A stretch of 64,000 bases of DNA, taken from Alloascoidea africana. Taxonomy: Eukaryota; Ascomycota; Alloascoideomycetes; Alloascoideales; Alloascoideaceae. The position numbers were made by a program, and so were the translations under genes. The stretch lies in the NCBI GenBank assembly GCA_030581615.1, contig JAKTTT010000004.1, positions 186,001 through 250,000 on the forward strand. Reading direction: 5' to 3'. The notes under the pieces are model-generated. The model did not search any database, was not told the DNA's origin, and worked only from the letters and a program-made list of their open reading frames with translations. Of this stretch, positions 11,527 through 22,081 are shown piece by piece (positions within the stretch are counted from its first letter, which is position 1; each line of letters starts with the position of its first letter).

Positions 11527-14088
11527 CTATTTGGTATTCTTTGAAGTTTTAGAAGAGCTTGCAAAAAAGCCTTTAAGATTACTATTTTCCAATCCATTTT
11601 TTTTGTTTGTCCCAGGTTTCTTCTGGTCTTTCTGGTTCGTTACTGCAGTTTTGGATCCTTTTGCCGCTTCTGATGAGGACGCTGCATTGGCATTTGAAGT
11701 TTTCTCGTTTTCTGTTCTAGGTTCAAAAGAGTTGTTGAAGAAAGATGCATCTGAAAATGACAGATCGTTATCAGCATGGTTACTAGAACCATCGCCTGAT
11801 TGGAAAATTTTCTGATCATGATTAGAATCTTCCGACGCATAACGGTCGAGCACCTCTCGGAGCATCGTCATTTCTGGGTCCATACCGCTAATGTACTGGA
11901 CGAAGCCTTCGTGAAAATCCGGATCTATCTCCTCCAAATCATGATTCTCAGAATCGTTCCCGGTTGAATAATCTCTAAGTTCTTCAGTCAAACGGGTAAT
12001 ATCATCATCATTATAGTAAGGAACTTCATCTTCAGGCCAGTAATTAGGAGTTGGACGTCGACCTTCTCTATCTGCAGTGCCATTATTGCCAGCAATTCCA
12101 CCACTATCATTCTCTGCTTCATTTGACGAACCATCTCTGCTAGAAGAATTATTACTCCCATCATCATAATCGTCAGAACTTGTGTCTTCCCAAGAATCAT
12201 CATCCTCATTGCTCGCGTCTTCCCAATCAAAATGATCGTGTTCATTGTGTTCATTGTGTTGCCTCTCGTATTCTCTCCCAATTTGTATAATTCTTTCAAC
12301 CTCATGGGGATCCATTGACTCATAACCTCTTCCAAAAAAATCCTCAAACACTTCACTGGGGTTATCAGCACCAAGATCAGTGTTGAAATCCATGTTAGCA
12401 GATGAAAAACCAAAATCATAGTCTTCATGATCGTCCTCATCTTCGTCTTCGTCATCATCGTAGCCATCTTCATCATATATATTTTCATCATCCAAGCCCT
12501 CAAACTCGTTTGCAGAAGCTCTTGCAGACATCATCATATTCAGTTGATCCATGAAAATGTATTGCGAGTTCGCCAATGAATGAAACTCAACGTCACTATC
12601 ATATTCTCCCCAATTTTGGTTGTGATTAAAATTTCTCCAAAGTGCTGCTTCCGAGAAGGGGTCAAACTGTACTTCACCAATATTGCTAACAAAACCATTT
12701 TGGGCTGTAAAATATTTATCTAGATCAGAATGCTTGCCTGGAGCTTCAGAGCAATGTAAATCTTTCATGTCCAGACCTGTTAAATCATAACGGTTAAGCG
12801 GGATTTTCCCTAGTCTCAAGAAAGATAGTGCTATCCCCGGTTCAATTGGTATCTTGCTTCTTGAACCCTTTACATCCAAGATTTTAGGGATGATTTGTTC
12901 CAAAGGATTTTCCGAGCCCTTAGGAACCAATTTGGCTGCGTCTTCTTGAATGTAGGCCCTTCCATGCGTGAAACACATAGCAATAAGCTTGTAAATATAT
13001 CTGTCATACTTGAACATTGGAATACTGGTGACATCTTGTTTGGCGCAAATAGAAGCATCTTCATAAGGCAGTTTCAAGTTCTCCCAATCCACATAGTCCC
13101 CATTAGACGGCGAGTTTTCGTTTTCAAAGGTTAATTCGTCTCTGTCAACAATAGGGGGAAGCGTAGTTTTCATATAATTGTAAAGAAAAGTGAGAAGTCC
13201 ATAAGTCATAGCGTAATGCAGATACCAGGGGTCTTCGAAGCAATGAAACAATAAGTAAGAGGCCCTTCTAATGTTCTCTCTGATGGTTCTATACTTTAAA
13301 ACCGAATCAAAACTTTGGCTAGCGAATTTGCTTTTAGTGTTGGTCAATTTTTCAGCTTCAGCTTCTTCGTATAGCTTTCTGAAAAACGCCTTTGACGACT
13401 GTTCATTGCCGTTGTCTTCATCTGGGAGTGAGATATCAGCGAGATCCAATACCTGATTGGGGAGATTCTCAAGAGATCGAAACATTCCATCAATCAGCTT
13501 TTCAACAACAAAGGTATGGAAAAGGAATTTATCGTTGTAGTTATTTACCAGTTGGTGTAATACTCTCAAGGCTTTGCCACGTTCGAACTCATCTGGCTGG
13601 GCCAGTTTAGATAAGGTATGATATAAGAAAGTTGGAGAATCACCTGCCTTTTCGCATAGCAAAGCAAACGATCTTTAAATAATTAGCACAAATCTAGCAA
13701 AAAACAAGCCTTTAGTTTTAACGTACAATGTTTTTGTGTCTGTATCATTTGATGTCAAGAATGCCAAAATAGACTTGAACGGGACATTGTTTTTCCCATA
13801 TTTGTCTCGCCCACTATTGTCTGTTGATTCTTCCTTCTCGTTTTTCTCCTCGCTGGAGCTTTTAACCTTTTCATTCAAAGCATTCGCCTGGTCTTCTAAT
13901 TGTTTTTTTCGTATTCCGCGAAGCTCTTCCCAGACGTTGTCGATGGCCATTGGTCTCCAAACCTCTGCTCTCTCGACTATTTTCCCCCATTCGACGATTT
14001 GATGGAATGAAAACGTAATGGATAATGCAACTGCAGATGCAGCTGCTATACCACAACCAACTTCTCTCCAGCTAATGCTCGACTCCAT
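11527..14088 (-). CDS. Membrane-anchored protein with long acidic C-terminal tail (one intron)
   Basis: The first exon runs 14088-13727 and the second 13672-11527. The 54-base intron (13726-13673) has donor GTACGT and a TGCTAAT branch site just before acceptor AAAG. Joining restores the frame (T-L-S-F-A-L-L-C-E) and gives 835 residues. The N-terminus has one hydrophobic segment (about residues 10-28) without a classical signal peptide, followed by a charged stretch. The next 300 residues look folded and helical (FLYHTLSKLAQPDEFERGKA), possibly armadillo-like. From about 480 on the protein is strongly acidic and disordered, with Asp/Glu/Asn/Ser tracts, ending in a Lys/Ser-rich tail. I do not recognise the family. 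An N-terminal anchor in the mitochondrial outer membrane or ER, with the body in the cytosol, is plausible inference. PTC7 is divergent from it. Confidence 0.8.
13673..13726 (-). other. Intron of the membrane-anchored acidic protein gene
   Basis: This is a 54-base spliceosomal intron. The donor is GTACGT; the TGCTAAT branch site is followed after only a few bases by the AAAG acceptor. Without its removal the first open frame stops shortly inside the intron. Confidence 0.8.
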
Positions 14089-14856
14089 AGGTTGGTTACC
14101 TGGGGCTCATACTGGCTGAAATCAAAGTCCCAATGTTAGAGTTTAATGACTTGGGAAAGCAGGAGAACGGGTGTATTGGCAGCAGGGAGTCAGATTGCGG
14201 CTTTAGTACCGCCGGCATGTTCTGAGACTTTCATTAATTCGCCAGGACCAGGCTCATTGAACCTGTTCCTAGCTCTGTAAGTTAATTAGTTGGAGATGAG
14301 ATAAGTAAGCGACCAAGAATATGCAAATATGAGGATGTTCTAAATATACGCAGAGGCCGCGGCAGAGACAGCTGTCAAAAAGGCTAGCACATCAAAGCAC
14401 AATCAGCCGAGCCCGAGTTGAAACGAACAGCAGCGATGCTCATCTCTCTCACTTGGAATTGGCATTGTGCGACTCGGAGCAAACGCTTTCGCGGGCTTCC
14501 AGTTCACAGCCGGCTGATGCTGTCGATCCGGCGCCGGGTACCGATCCGCTTCGCCTTATCGCTGTGTTTCCTTCACGCAGACCTGCTTTCTCGATCTAGA
14601 TCCGCGATTCCCAAAGCCTCGACCCATGATCCGAGTCAATCTGCCGCTCCAGGCCAGAAATACAAGAATTATATTCGCTTAGAAAGGAAGAAAGCGGGAT
14701 AAAGAGGTCCTACACCCACACACCCGTGATCTATCTTAAAGTTAAGGTTATGATCCATGTTGAAAAATTCCTCAGACCTTAGCACAGATATAAATATAAA
14801 TACCTCGTGTCGTCTTCTCTTGGTTCAACAATTTTGCAACCAAAAGGCTCAAGTCC
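14089..14856. promoter_or_regulatory. Divergent promoter region with a GC-richer core
   Basis: These 768 bases separate the start of the acidic membrane protein gene (minus) from PTC7 (plus). Bases 14340-14700 are visibly GC-richer than typical intergenic DNA here and contain a 94-codon open frame (14418-14702). That frame shows no known motif and is rich in Arg and Ser, as GC-rich non-coding DNA often is. An unannotated non-coding RNA is possible, but I see no snoRNA box pair or tRNA arms. A TATA-like run (ATATAAATATAAATA) lies at about 14788, about 70 bases before the PTC7 ATG. Confidence 0.5.
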
Positions 14857-15879
14857 ATGATTTCAAATACGGTGCCTCGTCTGGAAGCGAGCAAGGCCTG
14901 GTCGGCGTTTAATGCTCTCAAGTCTTTGAGTTACAGTCGCAACACCACAATAAGACATGAAGATGTTATTCCCAACGTGTACAAGAGCAAAAAAACCCTC
15001 ATGAAGGGAAAGAGTCGAAATGCTAGGTCCAAATTCCAATTCAATTATGGCGTTGCGAGGTACTCTCACCATGAGACTTGTTCTATGGACCTATTTGCGA
15101 AAATTAAAGCAAACACGACACAGCACACATGTGAAGGAAAATCAAAGGTAATGTCGACCGGTGATGATGCGCTAGTTACTTCAAGGTCTATTATTGGCCT
15201 TGCAGATGGTGTTAGTAGCTGGGGATCGGTACCCAATGGAAATGCTTCTCTTTGGGCTCGCCTATTCCTAGACAGATTATACGGGTTGGTCCGTGAATCA
15301 GAGAACGCGAAGAAAAATCTCTCATATTTGGCAAGAAGCCTTGACAAGTCCTATGAGTATTCTCGGCGAGCAATGCAAGCAAATGATATGCATGGTTCTT
15401 CAACTGTTCTCTTTACCTGTATTGCCGAGAACAAACTTTGCATGGCAAATGTTGGCGACAGTAACTTATGGCTCATTAGAGATAACGAAATCATTCCTAT
15501 CAACACAGGCGCGCAATGTATTGAAGGTGTTCCTGACCAAATTGGAACCAAACATGATGTTAAGCCCTCTACTGTTGCTCAGTTCAAATCATTTGAGGTT
15601 AAACCCGCGGATGTCATAATTGTTGCCTCAGATGGGCTGGCTGATAATCTATGGCCGGACGAAATTCTTGACTCGGTGATCTCAGGAATGAAAAAGACGG
15701 GTACTGTGCAAGGAGCTGCAGAAAAACTGTTATACGATGCTCAGAATAATGCCTTTGACAACTACGCCATAACACCTTATTCTGAAAAGGCAAACTCTCT
15801 GCCCAATGGCAATACCTTGGTGACTGGTGGCAAAGTTGATGATATCTCAATCTGCGTGGCCATGGTTGTTCCCTATTGA
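14857..15879 (+). CDS. PTC7: Mitochondrial PP2C-type protein phosphatase, Ptc7-like
   Basis: This 340-residue protein has the length of yeast Ptc7 and its distinctive PP2C motifs. ADGVSSWGS carries the metal-binding Asp, followed by the GSSTVLF strand, the ANVGDSNLWLIRD block and ASDGLADNLW with a second metal-binding Asp. The N-terminus (MISNTVPRLEASKAWSAF, then a stretch with many Arg/Lys and few acids) fits a mitochondrial presequence. Ptc7 phosphatases dephosphorylate mitochondrial proteins, among them Coq7 of ubiquinone synthesis; a COQ1 gene lies about 41 kb away in this window. The frame is uninterrupted here, so the alternatively spliced intron known from the Saccharomyces gene is not evident. 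The start is the first ATG after a TATA-like promoter. The gene converges on ECM14 across a long spacer. Confidence 0.9.
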   Translation: MISNTVPRLEASKAWSAFNALKSLSYSRNTTIRHEDVIPNVYKSKKTLMKGKSRNARSKFQFNYGVARYSHHETCSMDLFAKIKANTTQHTCEGKSKVMSTGDDALVTSRSIIGLADGVSSWGSVPNGNASLWARLFLDRLYGLVRESENAKKNLSYLARSLDKSYEYSRRAMQANDMHGSSTVLFTCIAENKLCMANVGDSNLWLIRDNEIIPINTGAQCIEGVPDQIGTKHDVKPSTVAQFKSFEVKPADVIIVASDGLADNLWPDEILDSVISGMKKTGTVQGAAEKLLYDAQNNAFDNYAITPYSEKANSLPNGNTLVTGGKVDDISICVAMVVPY

Positions 15880-18506
15880 ACATTGCTCAAAGGGTGTCGA
15901 TATTTATTGTTTATTTATTATATTGGCTTTTTATATTGGATGCATTGGATTTTTACTAGAATTTTTATTTTTATTGATGGTTTGCATTTTTTGCTGTCTA
16001 ACGGATTAGAAAAACCGAGGGCACTTTAATTTAGATTTTTGGGATACTATCTAATAAATTGGTAAGGTCTTGTACTTGTAATGGGTTTGAAGTCAATAAT
16101 GGGTAATCTTCCAGCATTGAGAAGCTAATTGGCGAATACATCGCCAAAGGAGTACTTCAACCGGTATGAACAAAATCATAACTGTAGAAACATCGTGAAG
16201 TAGATTTAGATTTGGAAATGAGAACGTGAAACCGAGGGCAAAGAAAGGATGACGCCCAGTTTGTGTTGTGCGTGTACCGGACGACCTTGTTTTCACAAAA
16301 CACTATGAGCTTTAAAACGAGCCACTTATTTTCTCAACTCTTTCAAGGCTTTCAGCTTTACTAATCAGTTAGTGGCGCTCAAAGAATATTTTCTCCGTGT
16401 GTGATTTTATCCAAATACGCTGTTTTTAGCGTTGGCGGTGCAGTTCATCTTCCCAAATGGCTTCATTAATGCTCAAAAGATGCTATACAGGCACTCGTTT
16501 CAGAATAGAAAGATTGAGATTGCTTAAAATTTGCACAATAAAGAAACTTTGGAAGCAAAAACAAAGGTGAACAGGTTATAAGCGCTTTTAATCCGTGCCT
16601 TTAAATCAACTGAATTGATCAGGTATGGTGTAATTGGGCAGTTATTGAAACCTTTCAATTGGAACAGACAATCTCTGTCTTTATCTTTGATACCAAAAGC
16701 GTTTGTGCAGAATATTGTTGATAGAGAGAATGGCTTTTCGTCATACATTCTCGAATCCTCCTTTTTAAAAAACCACGTTCAAAGAAGCGACTGGTTGATT
16801 AGAAAGACAAAAACATGCTATTCTTTTCTGCCAGTTCTCGAATATTCTTTTTTTTTTTTTCAAGATTGCCCGCTTCTTAGGAAAATACAAATATAACTAT
16901 CGTCCAGCCCCTGAAAATGCTACAAGTTCGTATAGTACAGTTGAAGAAAGTCTCCCAATACTTGAAGCATAATTTAAAGGTCGCGACTTTCATTGCCAAA
17001 GGTTACATCAAGCATCTAGTATGTAGTAGATCCTCCACTACCTTTTTACTGGCCGTTGTTTGAGTTTGGGAGCAAATGACGTGTCAATATCTGTTGAACT
17101 CTGGCACGAATCACTACCGCTTGCCAGATTTAGAGATGGAGTTTTTGAAGTAAAAGCGGGTAAAAATGTTCAAGAGTTTGGTTACAATATTTGAGAGCTG
17201 GGCTTCAACTGCTACGGGAAAATTTTCACAAGCTCTGTAGGATGATCCTTTATTTAGATATTTAAGAAGAAAAAGTCCTTAAAATGCAAACAGAATTCCA
17301 GCCCAGCAAACTATTATTAAGCATTCATCAACTCAATACTTGGAAACTTGTTCCAACCGACAATTCCATCAACTCCTGCCGAAGGGGCTTGGAAATCTGT
17401 TGCTGATGACAGGAAAGCAGTTCCCTTCTACTTGATGTCAAATGCAGTAAGAACGTTTTGCATTCTTTACCAATCATTCTCAAAAGTTGTGCCGGCCACT
17501 TCTAAAGAGAACGCTTTTGTACTTGCGTGATTACTGCTTCTAGGGAATACTACCGCATAAACATAGTCACACTATAAATGCCGCGGGAAATGCGTTACAA
17601 AATGGTTCTTGACAGTCTGGAAAAGCTCTTAAAGATGAGTAATAACTTGAATTTTTTAGAACGTTTGTTGCATTCTGGTTTTTGGAGAGTAGTTTCAGAA
17701 ACTAGTTGTTTCTAACGTTTGCTTTTGTCCACTTTACCTTCTTATATTCCCTTTTCTTTCGCAATCACATCCTATACTAAGAGAGATCTTGAAATTTTTT
17801 GACTTAGTAATGTATTTCTATTTTATAATAAGCTATTTCGAGTATTTGGCCTGTTTTCAGATTTAATTAATCCGAGGAGTGGGCATTTTGAAACAGTAAG
17901 TTACGTTAAAGCTTCAACATGGTGAGAAGCCACCATCTCTAAGCAACGTTCCAAACTGTTTGTAAAAAAATCTTTATCCGTCATCATGAAATGATAAACT
18001 ATTTACAAAGAGTTTTGGCTGAAGATGTAAGAGAAGGTATCCATCCAATGAGCATTCTAACTTCATCCTTTCACAATGGAAACAATTGAGAACAAGCAAC
18101 AACTTCAAACCCAGCCCATCTGCAAAGTTTGGAGATGTATGCTTAATCATTTCCTTATTCACATTGCATTTTAGAAAAACAAACTTGAAAATGGTAATGG
18201 GCCCTTAAACTTGAATTTTGGGAATTTCATTAGCTTACTACACTAGAATATACAAAGTGAACGGGTTCATTGTGTACTGTTAAAGTCAAGATTAATCTTC
18301 ACATTGCTCCAGCATCTTGCCCCCAGGCATTTCCAGATCAATAGCCTAATGGGCTCACTAGGGATAACGATTCATGAGCAAACTAACATCAGCACATCGT
18401 TAGCGAGTATGCACATCTACAACTATACAGACACAACAACAACCAAAGTCACAAAAACACAGGTAACCATAATTTGCTTTTCTTATAAACGTGCTGTTTC
18501 TCCTTA
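15880..18506. other. 2.6-kb gene-free spacer between PTC7 and ECM14
   Basis: The two flanking genes converge, so this holds only their 3' ends and AT-rich DNA. Short open frames exist (for example 16615-16896 and 17348-17530), but none has a family motif or extends by splicing. The 17348 frame has a protein-like composition and might be a gene relic, without proof. T-rich tracts occur, such as the T run at about 16848. I see no tRNA or mobile element. Confidence 0.6.
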
Positions 18507-20012
18507 TCAAAGTGGAGGATTCAGCAAGAAATCACAGAAATACTTCAACGAGTTATATATCTCTTTACCCGCTGGAATGATAAACTTTTTCGGTAGCAAG
18601 AAGCCATGTGCTCCAGTATCTCTTGTTTTGATTTGGTATGCCCATAAAGCATGTGAATGGTACATAAAATCAAGAGCGCTGCCACCGCCATCTCCATTAT
18701 CAGAAAATGGATCACGGTCCTCGCAGGCTGAGATCACATTGTAGTGCTTACCAGAAGTTAGACGTATTGCCTTAGCTATTCCATATCCTAGCTCCTGTAA
18801 ATTTTCCAAATCTCTAGGTTCTGCGGAACAGGAATAGCCATAAGGATACAAAACTTCCTGGGAGTAGGAATGAATATCTAGAAATCCCAACACTTTATGA
18901 GTTCGTTGCTTCTCTGATTCATTAATAAACTTATCCCAATACACCGTTTCTAGCGCTGCAAAGGGCTTTTCTCCACTGTAGTCTTCATCGCAAGCGTAAT
19001 CAGCAGAATGATTCCATTGATACCCATACGCATGGTCAATGTCAATGCCTATACACGCCGGAGCGTAAGTGTTTTGGCGGTTTTTCCTCCATAATCGATC
19101 ATGGGTCCAAGTAAAGTCGTAACCATCAGGATTGTTGACAGGAATGAAAACAAAGTCAAGAGAATCCAAAAATTTGGTTGGATGCCTCCTAATTCCATAA
19201 CCTGAAACGAGCTTGAACAATGAATAAAGAACAGAAGTGGTGGATATCCACTCTCTAGCATGGGTACCTCCGTTAATTACAATTGTCCGTTTATTTTCAT
19301 TGTCTCCATGTCCACCCGTCGAAACATGGACAAACTTTAGAGGCCGCCCTTCAAATGTCTCTCCAGCAGTAGCAATCTGGACTAGATCTGGGTATGTTTG
19401 CTCCAGAAGGTCGAGCCAGTCGTAAATAGTTTCCAAATTTCGGTAATCTTTGAAGAAAATTTCTTTCTTAACTTCGAAATCCGCTTTCTTACTGATCTCA
19501 AACTCATTATCTTGAGGGTAGGTTTCATATATCGTGCGAGATAAATCATTAATCATAAATTTCATAGCATTAGAGTATTCGGGAAGCTCTTCTTTCAACA
19601 ACTCCAACTCATCCTCGTTTATTCGAACATCTATAAACTTAGTATTCCGGGTCCATATATCATAATACGATAGTTTTTTTAAGCCTTTCACCAGAGCTGG
19701 AATCTCAGCTTTGGAGTCAATTGAGATTCGAATCACTGCCTGGGCGCTGTACTGTTCAAGATTTATTGATAACTGGGATGCCGAATTCTGTTCGAGCAGT
19801 GAGGAAGATTCAGTTTGATGATTATTGTTGCCAAGGCCTAAAGCGACCTGAGAAGAAGTGGTGAATTTGTTAAAGAGCAACCTGGTTGACTCGACGACCT
19901 TCAGACCTTGCGACCAGAAACTGCTAGCATCATCTTCAGGTGAAATGGGTGCTGGATGGCAAATGCCTAAGCCAACAAGGGGCAGCACAAGAGTAAGTCT
20001 CCGTATTAGCAT
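18507..20012 (-). CDS. ECM14: Inactive metallocarboxypeptidase-like protein Ecm14
   Basis: The protein matches fungal Ecm14 along its length: an activation-peptide-like N-terminal half and an M14 carboxypeptidase domain. Zinc ligands are kept in GGTHAREW (His and Glu) and LDIHSY (His), and substrate-side residues appear in VNNPDGY. The catalytic Glu position of active enzymes (FELRDTG) is Lys here (YQIKTRDTG). That change is characteristic of Ecm14 and marks it as a secreted pseudopeptidase linked to wall assembly. I chose the ATG at 20012 because it begins a clean signal peptide (MLIRRLTLVLPLVGLGICHPAP), giving 501 residues. The frame stays open upstream to an ATG at 20198 with another hydrophobic segment, so a longer form with 62 extra residues cannot be excluded. 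Confidence 0.9.
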   Translation of the reverse strand: MLIRRLTLVLPLVGLGICHPAPISPEDDASSFWSQGLKVVESTRLLFNKFTTSSQVALGLGNNNHQTESSSLLEQNSASQLSINLEQYSAQAVIRISIDSKAEIPALVKGLKKLSYYDIWTRNTKFIDVRINEDELELLKEELPEYSNAMKFMINDLSRTIYETYPQDNEFEISKKADFEVKKEIFFKDYRNLETIYDWLDLLEQTYPDLVQIATAGETFEGRPLKFVHVSTGGHGDNENKRTIVINGGTHAREWISTTSVLYSLFKLVSGYGIRRHPTKFLDSLDFVFIPVNNPDGYDFTWTHDRLWRKNRQNTYAPACIGIDIDHAYGYQWNHSADYACDEDYSGEKPFAALETVYWDKFINESEKQRTHKVLGFLDIHSYSQEVLYPYGYSCSAEPRDLENLQELGYGIAKAIRLTSGKHYNVISACEDRDPFSDNGDGGGSALDFMYHSHALWAYQIKTRDTGAHGFLLPKKFIIPAGKEIYNSLKYFCDFLLNPPL

Positions 20013-20379
20013 TGATAAAAGCTGAGGAGCTCTACTTTTGTCCTGACGTCGAAGTTCTTTCAGCAATTGGTCTGGAGTCATAAACCTGGGGTCAGTTACA
20101 GCATCAAAGGCTGGGTAACAAATTGAACTTTCCAAAAGAATTGACAAAGCCAGCATTATAAGGTACCAATTCGCTTCGAAAGTGGCTGAAATGCCCATAA
20201 CGTTACCCAAATTAATTGTAATTGATTGACGATGAAATAAAAAGATCCCTAACCTCTAGACTGATTTGAAATAACTAGCAAATGCAACAAAACTTTCATA
20301 CAAAAAAAAAAAGAACGATCTATGTACCTTGTTTCATTAAAAATAACCAAAAGGAAAAAAACAATTCTTAAGGACGAGT
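20013..20379. promoter_or_regulatory. Spacer and promoter upstream of ECM14
   Basis: The first part overlaps the possible 5' extension of the ECM14 frame (20013-20198). The rest is AT-rich, with an A run at about 20303 and a T-rich side near 20340. It also contains the 3' end of the next minus-strand gene. No separate gene is visible. Confidence 0.5.
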
Positions 20380-20949
20380 CTAGATAATACCATCCAGATC
20401 TCCTTCTTCGCTATTCCATAGACGGGCCAAAAACTGAGCCATAGGTTGCCATTTTTCCCCGACAGCACATGCAAAACAAAGGCCATTAAAAATAACTGAA
20501 AACACAATCACCGCTGTTATACAACAGTGTAGGAGCAGTAGAACCCATGCAATCGATGCTTTGGTTATCCACCAATTAAGGTCCGCGTCGAAAACTTCTG
20601 CGATTAGAGAGACGATCATGATAAGGACCGATTGTGTTCCGTTACTTTGCTCTTTCTGTATAGCTGCAAGGCCGTCCGTGCCTTTTGCCAAAAACAACGA
20701 CAGGTCTTTTGAAAAGTTCCCGTATAGCTCAAACCTCTCTTGCAGTTGCAGCACTATTGACTTCATTATAAACACGCTAAACATAGGAATTAGAAAGCTG
20801 ATCGCATTGAGCAGGAGATCTCTGGGCTCGCCGTTACGAAACACATCTCTAAAATGCTGCTGGTTGTTTTCAACATGCTCAAGCTCAAACTCTCCGGGTA
20901 TTCCGTCTCTATCTGCTCTCCGTCGTCGGAATAACCGCAGACCTGGCAT
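20380..20949 (-). CDS. Small multi-pass membrane protein of unknown function
   Basis: The open frame begins at the ATG at 20949 and encodes 189 residues (the frame reaches four codons further, but only from TTG). The N-terminus is basic (LRLFRRRRADRD) and would face the cytosol or nucleoplasm. Hydrophobic segments lie at about residues 45-66 (LLLNAISFLIPMFSVFIMKS), 103-118 (SVLIMIVSLIAEVF) and 128-155 (ASIAWVLLLLHCCITAVIVF), so two to three membrane spans are likely. The C-terminus is short and acidic. I recognise no family, and no splice signal points to more exons. It sits head to tail with ECM14. Confidence 0.65.
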   Translation of the reverse strand: MPGLRLFRRRRADRDGIPGEFELEHVENNQQHFRDVFRNGEPRDLLLNAISFLIPMFSVFIMKSIVLQLQERFELYGNFSKDLSLFLAKGTDGLAAIQKEQSNGTQSVLIMIVSLIAEVFDADLNWWITKASIAWVLLLLHCCITAVIVFSVIFNGLCFACAVGEKWQPMAQFLARLWNSEEGDLDGII

Positions 20950-22081
20950 TGTACTTTCCAAGCGAGTATGAAGGCAGCTTATGATGCTTTAAGGCAGGCA
21001 GTTGGGAGACCGGAAGACCTCTGGCAAATGTTCCGGGGAGACAGAATCGGTGGGTTTCCCCACAATTTGCCAAGTTACCAAATCTCTCAAATTTTGCTGG
21101 AGCCGTACATCTAATTTTGAATGTCTTGTGGGTAATGAATCCAAGACTGATTGTTTGTAAATGTGCAAGAAATAGCCCACTTGATTTGGGCGTATATCAG
21201 CAGGAGATTATATATAAATCTGAGCCATTCTAACACTGACATGTATGATATACCCTGGTTCGACTTTTTCAGATCATTCTCCTTATCTTGCGTATGAGTC
21301 CTCTCAGTATAAGGATTTGTTTTTCTTCTGTTGGGAAATTCAACTTCTTAAAAGTAGGATAAAACACGTTTTGCGCTTGATTCTTCCGGATTTCGACCAT
21401 GCAGTCAACTCTTATCTTGCCCAATTATGTGATTTCGCTTATCGTAATCTAATTCATATCATCCTTCAAAATTCAGAGCTTTCACTGTTTTAGAAGGAGT
21501 GGTGCCGTAACTATTCTCATCCTTTCGTCGATCGGCAGCTATATTGTGACGTCTTTTTTTAACCGGGTTTAGACTGATAAGGTTGTAAAACTACTTTTCT
21601 TCCGGGAAACACGGCAGGTTAACACGCTAATGTTTCTCTTAGATGACTGGGCTATAGCTTTTTTTTTTTTGACATGAAACTCCAGATAGGACACCCCCAC
21701 AAGGTAGATGAGGAGTTGATACACAATACCTTTTTAATCTAACGTTGTTTTCAGTACATGAAAGTGTTACAAACTTGATAAGAGAATACCAACTGAACAA
21801 AACTCCGACGCGTGATTTGTTAATACGACCTTAATCTCCTTACTACGTTTTCTTTAAATTGCCGAGGGTAAGCTTGCTGGCATCCCTCAAGTTATAAGTC
21901 ACCGAGGACGCTAGCCGCTGCCCCATATCTGAACAGTGTAGCTCATTGCATGCTTTGGAAGGGCTTGGACCGGGCACTTTCAGGGCAAAAAATAATAGTA
22001 ACCTAAGGCTTTTTGCCAAGAGATTCGCAACCTTCCCTCCAGCCTTGCATTTCCAGCGCCTTTAGGGTATCAACAGACGAA
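20950..22081. other. 1.1-kb divergent intergenic region
   Basis: This lies between the small membrane protein (minus) and the LAC12-like transporter (plus), so it should hold both promoters. A T run is present at about 21659. The 82-codon frame at 21245-21493 has no recognised motif and is judged spurious. The last 200 bases before the transporter include a GC-richer segment (21900-22080) that may hold its regulatory sites; no specific binding site is assigned. Confidence 0.5.

Noticed and set aside
11217-11597. 126-codon minus-strand open frame overlapping the end of the acidic membrane protein gene
   Set aside because: It reads through the end of the real gene in another frame, has no family motif and no splice context.
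14418-14702. 94-codon open frame upstream of PTC7
   Set aside because: Arg/Ser-rich composition as expected from GC-rich non-coding DNA, no motif, and it ends just before the PTC7 promoter. Kept only as part of the GC-richer island.
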